DNA from: Pseudomonadota bacterium
GTDB taxonomy: Bacteria > Pseudomonadota > Gammaproteobacteria > Burkholderiales > Thiobacillaceae
NCBI GenBank assembly: GCA_030653935.1
Contig: JAURYL010000038.1
Span: 91,716-155,715 of the forward strand
Direction: 5' to 3'
Length of the DNA stretch: 64,000 nucleotides
Shown here: positions 44,300 through 50,667 of the stretch, piece after piece
How the letters are laid out: every line of letters starts with the position of its first letter
Numbering within the stretch: the first letter of the stretch is position 1
The notes under the pieces: model-generated
Told to the model about the DNA's origin: nothing
What the model saw: the letters and a program-made list of their open reading frames with translations, nothing else
Database searches by the model: none
Position numbers and translations under genes: made by a program

Positions 44300-47200
44300 A
44301 TGAACAAACCCAAACTAAAAACCTACGCCCCCGCAGCCCGCCGCGATTTCATCCGCGCCGTCACTGACCGTGCCCATTTGCTCGGCCTCTCCGAAGGGCA
44401 TAGCGAACCCATCCAGGTCAGCGGCGAAGTCGCCCTCATCGGCGGCCGGGCGTATCCGAAGAAGATCGCCGCCCAGCGCCAGGGGCTGGAAGCCCGCATC
44501 CGGCGGGAAGGCTTCGGCCAGGTCATGGAAGCCGTCGCCTACACCTGGTTCAACCGCTTCGCCGCCCTGCGCTATATGGAACTGCACGGCTACCTGGACC
44601 ACGGCTACCGCGTCCTCTCCCACCCGGCCGGCACGGCCCTGCCGGAAATCCTGGAACAAGCCACCAGCGTCCAACTCCCCGGCCTGCCGCAAGCCCAGGT
44701 CATCGAACTCAAGCTCGCCGGCAACCAGGACGCCGAACTCTACCGCCGCCTGCTGGTCGCCCAGTGCAACGCCCTCGCCGCCGCCATGCCCTTCCTGTTC
44801 GAGCGCATCGACGACGAAACCGAACTCCTGCTGCCCGACAACCTGCTCCACTCCGACTCCCTCATCCGCAAGCTGGTGGGCGACATCGACGCAGCCGACT
44901 GGCAACAGGTGGAAATCATCGGCTGGCTCTACCAGTTCTACATCAGCGAGAAAAAAGACCAGGTCATCGGCAAGGTGGTCAAAAGCGAAGACATCCCCGC
45001 CGCCACCCAGCTTTTCACCCCCAACTGGATCGTCCAATACCTGGTGCAGAACAGCGTCGGCCGCCTCTGGCTGATGGCCAACCCGGGTTCCGCGCTGAAA
45101 GCCGCGATGCCCTACTACATCGAGCCAGCCGAGCAAAGCGAGTCCGTAGGAGCGGCCTTGGCCGCGATAACCCAGGCCCGCATGGACGAAGACGGCGGCA
45201 CCCTCAACCCGGAATCCATCACCGTCCTCGACCCCGCCTGCGGCTCCGGCCACATCCTGGTGGAAGCCTACGAGGTCCTGAAAGCCATCTACCTGGAACG
45301 CGGCTACCAGCCCCGCGCCATCCCCCGTCTGATTCTGGAAAACAATCTCTACGGCCTCGACATCGACGACCGCGCCGCCCAACTCGCCGGCTTCGCCCTG
45401 CTGATGAAAGCCCGCGCCGACGACCGCCGCCTGCTGGAAAACGCCCCGCAACTCCATGTCTTTTCATTGCAAGAAAGCAAAGGACTGGATGCCGCCGCCA
45501 TCGCCCAGGCTTTGCTCCCCTCCCCCACGGGGGGAGGGGCCGGGGGAGAGGGAAAGTCGGTCGCAAACGTCATCCGCCAGCTAATCGACCTCTTCACCCA
45601 CGCCAAAACCTTCGGCTCCCTCATCCAGATCCCCGCCAGCCTCGCCCCCCTGCTCCCTACCCTGGCCGAAGCCCTAAAACTCGCGGCCAGTAGCGACGAC
45701 CTCCACGCCCGCGCAGCGGCGGAGGAGTTGCTGCCTTTGGTGCGGCAGGCGCAAATATTGGCGATGAAGTTCGATGCGGTGGTGGCGAATCCGCCGTATA
45801 TGGGCGGGAAGGGGATGAATGCGGCGTTGAAGGAATACGCCAAGGCAACCTTCCCGGACAGCAAATCCGACTTGTTCGCCATGTTCATCGAGCGGGGTTT
45901 TGGCTGGTGCAAGCCGATGGGCTTCAACAGCATGGTGACGATGCAGAGTTGGATGTTCTTGTCGTCCTACGAGGAGATGCGCAAAAAGCTTCTACACGAC
46001 CGGACCATATTTACGATGGCGCATCTCGGCGCTCGAGCTTTTAGCGAGATTTCTGGTGAAGTAGTGCAGACAACAACATTTGTGCTGCATGGGCAGCATC
46101 TGAGCGGTTACAAACCTGCTTTTTTCCGACTTGTGGAAGGACAAGATGAACAGAAGGAAATGGCATTGCGCACCGGTCAGTTTCGATACGACGCAACGGT
46201 TCAGGATGATTTTGGCAAGGTTCCGGGAAGTCCCTTAGCGTATTGGGTTGGTAACAATGTTCGAAATGCATTTGAGAGAATGAGCTTATTTCGGGAGCTG
46301 GGAAATCCAAAAGTCGGAATGCAAACATCAAACAATAGCCGTTACCTGCGGTATTGGTGGGAGGTCGATTTTGTAGAAGTCAAGCAATCAGATATTAGTG
46401 AGATGCCTAAGTGGATCACCTATCTTAAAGGAGGACCATTTAGAAGATGGTATGGAAATTTTGAATATCTACTGCGCTATAACGGCGCAGCCAGTTACAT
46501 TTTGGCTCAGCCGAATGCAACTGTATTGCCTCTTTCCCGGCTAAATGACCCGAAATGCTCATGGACAGACCTAACATCTGGGGCATTCAATTGTCGACTG
46601 GCCCCCAATCGGTCATTTCACGACATTTCTGGGCATTGCTTTTACCCAAAGAAGGAGGATCAATTTTTCTTGCTTGGCGCCACAAATGCAAAGCCATTTA
46701 ATTATCTGCTCTCACTTGTAAATGCCACTTTTCATTACCAGGTTGGTGATGTCGGAAAGATACCGGTTCCCCAAAAGAACAAAGATAAAATTGGGCTTAA
46801 CGTCGAGGAACTAGTTGCACTATCTAAGGACGATTGGGATAGTCATGAGACCTCGTGGGATTTTTATCGTCATTCGTGGACTAAATTGGTCTGCCCTTTT
46901 CCGAAACTGTCTGTTATTTGGCCAACGTTCTGCAAAGATCGCTCTGAAGTTGTAAAGCGAACACAGGAACTTGAAGAAGAGAACAATCGCCTCTTCATCA
47001 ACGCCTACGGCCTGCAAGACGAACTCTCCCCCGAAGTCCCCGAAGACCAGATCACCCTGGCCCGCGCCGACCGGGAAAAGGACTGCCAGCGCCTGATCTC
47101 CTACGCCATCGGCTGCATGATGGGCCGCTACAGCCTGGACGAACCCGGCCTGATCTACGCCCACGCCGGCAATGTCGGCTTCGACCCCGCCCGCTACGCC

Positions 47201-47827
47201 ACCTTCCACGCCGACGCCGACGGCATCGTGCCCCTCACCGATGAACCCTGGTTCCCGGACGACGCCGCCCAGCGCATCCGCGAATTCCTGATCAAAGTCT
47301 GGGGCGCCGAGACCCTGGAAGAAAACCTCGCCTGGCTGGCGGAAAGCCTGGGCAAGAAGGCGAGCGAAACACCCGAAGAGACGCTGCGCCGCTACCTGGC
47401 CGACACCTTCTTCAAGAACCACCTGCAAACCTACAAGAAGCGGCCCATCTACTGGCTGTTCAGCAGCGGCAAACAAGGCGCCTTCCAGGCCCTGGTCTAC
47501 CTGCACCGCTACCACGAAGGCACGCTGGCCCGCATGCGCGGCGAATACGTCGTCCCCCTGCAAGGCAAACTCGCCGCCCGCACTGCGCACTTGCAAGACG
47601 AGATCGCCGCCGCCCCCTCCACCGCCGCCCGCAACAAACTGCAAAAACAACTCGACGCGCTGAAGAAGAAACAAACCGAACTCATCGCCTACGACGACCT
47701 CCTCCGCCACTACGCCGACCAACGCATCCCCCTCGACCTCGACGACGGCGTCAAGGTCAACTACGGCAAATTCGGCAACCTGCTGGCGGAAGTGAAGGCG
47801 GTGACGGGAGGCGCGGGCGATGATTGA
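44300..47827 (+). CDS. pglX: BREX adenine-specific DNA methyltransferase PglX
   Basis: Methylates host DNA at an asymmetric adenine site for BREX self-recognition. 1175 residues. SAM motif I DPACGSGHILVEAYEVL at about 311-327 and catalytic motif NPPYMGGKG at about 495-503 are those of the class 1 type. Residues about 405-418 (LLPSPTGGGAGGEG) come from an in-frame repeat inserted between these motifs. The target-recognition region (roughly 46000-46980) is much AT-richer than the flanks. The last codons and stop are repeated 320 bases further on. Confidence 0.97.
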   Translation: MNKPKLKTYAPAARRDFIRAVTDRAHLLGLSEGHSEPIQVSGEVALIGGRAYPKKIAAQRQGLEARIRREGFGQVMEAVAYTWFNRFAALRYMELHGYLDHGYRVLSHPAGTALPEILEQATSVQLPGLPQAQVIELKLAGNQDAELYRRLLVAQCNALAAAMPFLFERIDDETELLLPDNLLHSDSLIRKLVGDIDAADWQQVEIIGWLYQFYISEKKDQVIGKVVKSEDIPAATQLFTPNWIVQYLVQNSVGRLWLMANPGSALKAAMPYYIEPAEQSESVGAALAAITQARMDEDGGTLNPESITVLDPACGSGHILVEAYEVLKAIYLERGYQPRAIPRLILENNLYGLDIDDRAAQLAGFALLMKARADDRRLLENAPQLHVFSLQESKGLDAAAIAQALLPSPTGGGAGGEGKSVANVIRQLIDLFTHAKTFGSLIQIPASLAPLLPTLAEALKLAASSDDLHARAAAEELLPLVRQAQILAMKFDAVVANPPYMGGKGMNAALKEYAKATFPDSKSDLFAMFIERGFGWCKPMGFNSMVTMQSWMFLSSYEEMRKKLLHDRTIFTMAHLGARAFSEISGEVVQTTTFVLHGQHLSGYKPAFFRLVEGQDEQKEMALRTGQFRYDATVQDDFGKVPGSPLAYWVGNNVRNAFERMSLFRELGNPKVGMQTSNNSRYLRYWWEVDFVEVKQSDISEMPKWITYLKGGPFRRWYGNFEYLLRYNGAASYILAQPNATVLPLSRLNDPKCSWTDLTSGAFNCRLAPNRSFHDISGHCFYPKKEDQFFLLGATNAKPFNYLLSLVNATFHYQVGDVGKIPVPQKNKDKIGLNVEELVALSKDDWDSHETSWDFYRHSWTKLVCPFPKLSVIWPTFCKDRSEVVKRTQELEEENNRLFINAYGLQDELSPEVPEDQITLARADREKDCQRLISYAIGCMMGRYSLDEPGLIYAHAGNVGFDPARYATFHADADGIVPLTDEPWFPDDAAQRIREFLIKVWGAETLEENLAWLAESLGKKASETPEETLRRYLADTFFKNHLQTYKKRPIYWLFSSGKQGAFQALVYLHRYHEGTLARMRGEYVVPLQGKLAARTAHLQDEIAAAPSTAARNKLQKQLDALKKKQTELIAYDDLLRHYADQRIPLDLDDGVKVNYGKFGNLLAEVKAVTGGAGDD
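45515..45552 (+). repeat. G/C-tract palindromic insert inside pglX
   Basis: GCTCCCCTCCCCCACGGGGG and the following GAGGGGCCGGGGGAGAGGG make an imperfect palindrome of an extragenic repeat family. It keeps the reading frame and adds a Gly-rich loop between motif I and the NPPY motif. Confidence 0.75.
46000..46980 (+). other. AT-richer target-recognition region of pglX
   Basis: Codon use changes abruptly near 46000 and returns near 46980: the middle uses A/T third positions freely (for example AAATGACCCGAAATGCTCAT at 46542), while both flanks are GC-rich. It encodes the domain expected to read the DNA target and looks acquired by exchange. Confidence 0.75.
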
Positions 47828-47828
47828 C

Positions 47829-47890
47829 CCCGTAGGGTGCGCCGCGCGCACCATTTCACCCGCATCGGTGCGCACGGCGCACCCTACGGC
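47829..47890. repeat. Palindromic intergenic repeat (GTAGGGTGCGC family), copy 3
   Basis: Inverted arms CCCGTAGGGTGCGCCGCGCG and CGGCGCACCCTACGG; lies directly after the pglX stop. Together with the preceding bases from about 47817 it is repeated almost exactly at 48138-48211. Confidence 0.92.
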
Positions 47891-47914
47891 TGGACGGTCT
47901 GTCCCCCGTGGCGT

Positions 47915-47984
47915 GGTAGGAGCGTCCGCTTGCGGCGCGATTTCCCCCGCACCGAGATTCGCGCCGCAAGCGGACGCTCCTACC
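47915..47984. repeat. Palindromic repeat (GGTAGGAGCGTCCGC family), perfect copy
   Basis: Perfect 26-base arms (GGTAGGAGCGTCCGCTTGCG and on) around an 18-base loop. Confidence 0.92.
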
Positions 47985-48021
47985 GGTCCATTCACATTGA
48001 ACATGGGCCGCCTCGTAGCCT

Positions 48022-48115
48022 GCGTAGGGCGGAAAAGCGGCCTTATCGCACCTTCCGCCGAATGCCACCGAGGGCTGTCGGAAGGTGCCGGCCCGCCGGC
48101 TTTTCCAACCTACGC
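48022..48115. repeat. Palindromic repeat (GCGTAGGGCGGAAAAGC family)
   Basis: GCGTAGGGCGGAAAAGCGGC at the left and GGCTTTTCCAACCTACGC at the right are imperfect inverted arms, with an internal CACCTTCCGCC...CGGAAGGTGCC palindrome. Confidence 0.8.
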
Positions 48116-48149
48116 GCTGCTTCCGGACTGCCACCTGGCGATGATTGAC

Positions 48150-48211
48150 CCCGTAGGGTGCGCCGCGCGCACCATTTCACACGCTTCGGTGCGCACGGCG
48201 CACCCTACGGC
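48150..48211. repeat. Palindromic intergenic repeat (GTAGGGTGCGC family), copy 4
   Basis: Near-identical to copy 3. The shared sequence begins about 12 bases before the palindrome (GGCGATGATTGACCCC), which in copy 3 is the end of pglX. Confidence 0.92.
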
Positions 48212-48343
48212 AAGCCGAGTAGCCCGGATGCAATGCAATGGAATCCGGGGCCTTTGCCTTGCACCGTCTGCGACGCCGCACGCCACCATGCCGCAGGTGG
48301 AATTTAAGCCAACCTCTGAAGCCAACCTCTGGAGGAAATCACA

Positions 48344-49504
48344 ATGATTAAGCTGATTCGTGTCAGGAACTTCAAATCTCTGGGCGAAATGACGCTGCCA
48401 CTGGGGAAATTCTCTTGTCTCATCGGCATGAATGGCGCGGGCAAAAGCACCGTTCTGCAAGCGCTGGACTTCGTTTCCCAGATCATGATTGGCCAGATTC
48501 AGGAGTGGCTGGATCATCGCGGTTGGTTGATCCATGACCTGAATTGCAAGCTACGCAAGGAAAGCAATATCACCTTCGCCGTGGAGTTCCTCACGTCCAG
48601 TGGGCAAAGACTTTCCTGGATCGGCATTTTCAATCGCACCAGTTTGCGCTGCACTTCCGAGAGCCTGGTCATTGACGGGGTTAAAACATTTCAATCGACA
48701 AGTCAGGATTTTCGACTCGAAGGCGGGCCCAAACGCGAAATTCCTTTTGTTTTCCAGGGTTCCTTGCTGTCGGTGTTGAAGGACGCGGAACTGCCCGCGC
48801 CGATTCTGGAGTTCCGTGAGGCGATGCGGCGCACGCGTTCACTGGAATTGTTGTCGCCGCAACTCATGCGTAAAAGCGCGCGCAGCAGCGACATGGATAT
48901 CGGGTCTGGCGGGGAAAAGCTGGCAGGTTATCTGGCCACCATCAAGGGGGAGGCACGGGCGCGGCTGCTGGAATTAATGAAGCGGTTTTATCCTCGGCTG
49001 GAGGATTTCAGAATCACCAGCCAGCGCGCGGGCTGGAAAAAACTCTCTGTGGTCGAGCAGTTTTCCGAGCACAAGCTGGAAACCGAAGCCATGCACATGA
49101 GCGATGGGCTGTTGCGGATTCTGGCTGTGCTGGCTCAGTCTGGTTCGGACAGGTCTTTGATCCTGTTGGACGAAATCGAGAATGGCATCAACCAGGAAAT
49201 CGTCGAGAAGCTGGTGGATGCATTGGTGACTTGTCCGCAACAGATTCTGGTGACGACGCATAGCCCTCTGGTGCTGAACTTTTTGAGTGACGAAGTGGCC
49301 AGGGAGTCCGTGCTGTTCATTTACCGTACACCGCTGGGTGAATCCCGGGTTCGCCATTTCTTCGAAATACCGCGCATTGCGGAAAAGCTCAATTTCATGG
49401 GGCCGGGCGATGCCTTTGTGGACACCGATCTGGATGCGTTGACGCAAACCTGCGTTGAACTGGATGCTGCAACCGATCATCTGCGCCCTGTGGAGGCGCA
49501 ATGA
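48344..49504 (+). CDS. AAA ATPase of the OLD/RecF type
   Basis: 386 residues. Walker A IGMNGAGKST at about 27-36, an ABC-like signature in MHMSDGLLRILAVLAQ, Walker B SLILLDEIENGI, and a switch His in VTTHSPLVL: the AAA_15/21 arrangement of OLD-like defence ATPases. It has no nuclease domain of its own; the next gene, overlapping by 4 bases (ATGA), encodes a TOPRIM-like protein. GGAGG precedes the ATG by 7 bases. A nested anti-phage pair is plausible. Confidence 0.9.
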   Translation: MIKLIRVRNFKSLGEMTLPLGKFSCLIGMNGAGKSTVLQALDFVSQIMIGQIQEWLDHRGWLIHDLNCKLRKESNITFAVEFLTSSGQRLSWIGIFNRTSLRCTSESLVIDGVKTFQSTSQDFRLEGGPKREIPFVFQGSLLSVLKDAELPAPILEFREAMRRTRSLELLSPQLMRKSARSSDMDIGSGGEKLAGYLATIKGEARARLLELMKRFYPRLEDFRITSQRAGWKKLSVVEQFSEHKLETEAMHMSDGLLRILAVLAQSGSDRSLILLDEIENGINQEIVEKLVDALVTCPQQILVTTHSPLVLNFLSDEVARESVLFIYRTPLGESRVRHFFEIPRIAEKLNFMGPGDAFVDTDLDALTQTCVELDAATDHLRPVEAQ

Positions 49505-50235
49505 TTCTGGTGCTGAGTGGCGAAGGGCCTACCGATCTTGGTCGATGTCATCACAGTAGCGAGCTATGCCAGGGCGATGCGTTTGCCTTTGGCCCTTTGG
49601 GGCTGATCGCAGAACAATGGATTGCTCAACATACGGGCGTTTCTTTACGCGCAAGCCCTGAGCTGATTCATTTCGTCCCGAAACAGCAACTCGGAAATAA
49701 AATTCGGTCCTTGCCGCTGCGACTGCAACCGGCAAGGAGCAAGAAAAAGGCGGCTGAAACCGGTTACTTTTTCTCCAATGCCATGGCGCTTGGGCTGTTC
49801 GCACTGGACCTGGAGCGGCAGACCGGTCATCGAGCCGTGGCCATACTGCATCGCGACTGCGATTCGACCCATTCCGCCAAGACGGGCATGTGGGAGGTGA
49901 AGCAGAAGTCGATGCTGGACGGATTTACCTATGCCCGTTTCGAACGTGGCGTACCGATGCTGCCCAAACCTACATCGGAAGTCTGGCTGCTTTGCGCCGC
50001 GAAACAACAGCCTTACCAGCGCTGTGAACAACTTGAAGACTTGCCTGGCAATCTGGCTTCGCCGCATCACCCAAAGTACAAGCTGGACGAGGTTTTTGGC
50101 CAGCGTCAATCAGCGGAGCAACTTTGTAATTGGCTGGATGCGCACCCCTTCGACTCACCACGGGCGCGTGCCATGCCCAGTTATGCCGCCTTCCATGACC
50201 GTTTGCTGGAGGCCATCAGGGGTGTGCTGCATTGA
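49501..50235 (+). CDS. TOPRIM-like protein paired with the AAA ATPase
   Basis: 244 residues. The N-terminal strand ends in ILVLSGEGPTDLG, as in TOPRIM and DUF4276 proteins where the Glu binds metal; a later ILHRDCDSTHSA supplies a D-x-D pair. The distance between them (about 110 residues) implies an insertion. No other catalytic motif is seen. Coupled to the ATPase by ATGA overlap, it could be the effector of an OLD- or PARIS-like two-gene system. Family assignment is tentative. Confidence 0.65.
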   Translation: MILVLSGEGPTDLGRCHHSSELCQGDAFAFGPLGLIAEQWIAQHTGVSLRASPELIHFVPKQQLGNKIRSLPLRLQPARSKKKAAETGYFFSNAMALGLFALDLERQTGHRAVAILHRDCDSTHSAKTGMWEVKQKSMLDGFTYARFERGVPMLPKPTSEVWLLCAAKQQPYQRCEQLEDLPGNLASPHHPKYKLDEVFGQRQSAEQLCNWLDAHPFDSPRARAMPSYAAFHDRLLEAIRGVLH

Positions 50236-50245
50236 TGAATTTGAA

Positions 50246-50270
50246 TTTGTGCAGCAGGCTGCTGCACAAA
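50246..50270. promoter_or_regulatory. Palindromic site before the VbhA-like antitoxin
   Basis: TTTGTGCAGCAG-G-CTGCTGCACAAA, perfect 12-base arms around one base, 26 bases before the antitoxin ATG. No U-tract follows, so an operator is likelier than a terminator. Confidence 0.6.
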
Positions 50271-50295
50271 CAGGGTATGTGAGGAAAAGCTGGAA

Positions 50296-50487
50296 ATGAA
50301 AAAGATCAGCAAACAGGCTGTACGCAGCAAGTCAGTGAGCAATGTGCTGGCTTCATTGCGCATCGAGAAATTGGCTCCGGGCGATTACGTCGTCGAAGGT
50401 CTGAATGCCTGCATGCGACACCAGGAAACAACCGCCCACGTTCTTCAGGAGGTCATGCGGCGCCATGTCACGCTACGACGGGACTGA
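50296..50487 (+). CDS. VbhA-like antitoxin of a Fic module
   Basis: 63 residues: SVSNVLASLRIEKLAPGDYV with a helical C-terminus. The pattern S-V-x-N-x-LAS-x-R-x-E near the N-terminus is the inhibitory helix of VbhA-type antitoxins, where S/T-x-x-x-E-G/N blocks the Fic ATP site. Its 3' end overlaps the start of a Fic-like ORF by 23 bases, the usual gene order. The toxin itself is truncated, so this is an orphan antitoxin. Confidence 0.65.
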   Translation: MKKISKQAVRSKSVSNVLASLRIEKLAPGDYVVEGLNACMRHQETTAHVLQEVMRRHVTLRRD

Positions 50488-50551
50488 TTCCTACGTTTAT
50501 CCCGGCACAACGGTTCTGCGCAACAAGGCGGAGTTGCGTGACCATGAGTAA
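50465..50551 (+). pseudogene. Fic-family toxin, 28-codon stump
   Basis: ATG 50465 opens MSRYDGTDSYVYPGTTVLRN followed by KAELRDHE and a stop. The N-terminus M-x-x-YDxxDxYxYPGTxVLRNKxxLRD is that of Fic/VbhT-type proteins. The rest of the gene, including the HPFxxGNGR motif, is missing. A MITE-like palindrome starts 20 bases after the stop and may mark the deletion point. Confidence 0.75.
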
Positions 50552-50570
50552 CGCTGAACAAATCGGTTTT

Positions 50571-50638
50571 CGTCATTCCGGCGAATGCCGGAATCCAGAA
50601 AAATCACCCACTGGATCCCGGTCTGCGCTGGGGTGACG
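50571..50638. repeat. MITE-like palindrome before pglZ
   Basis: CGTCATTCCGGCGAATGCCG with GAATCCAG, and CTGGATCCCGGTCTGCGCTG with GGGTGACG, are imperfect inverted repeats of a widespread betaproteobacterial element (CGTCATTCC...CTGGATCCC). Confidence 0.8.
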
Positions 50639-50667
50639 GAGAAATCAGTGATAAAGGAAATCAGGAA

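Noticed and set aside
41760..48343. Possible CRISPR array among the repeats
   Set aside because: Repeats are palindromes of several families at irregular spacing, without uniform spacers or cas genes.
48344..50235. Naming the ATPase pair as PARIS or Gabija
   Set aside because: The second gene lacks a clear DUF4435 or UvrD-like domain; the motifs allow only an OLD-like comparison.
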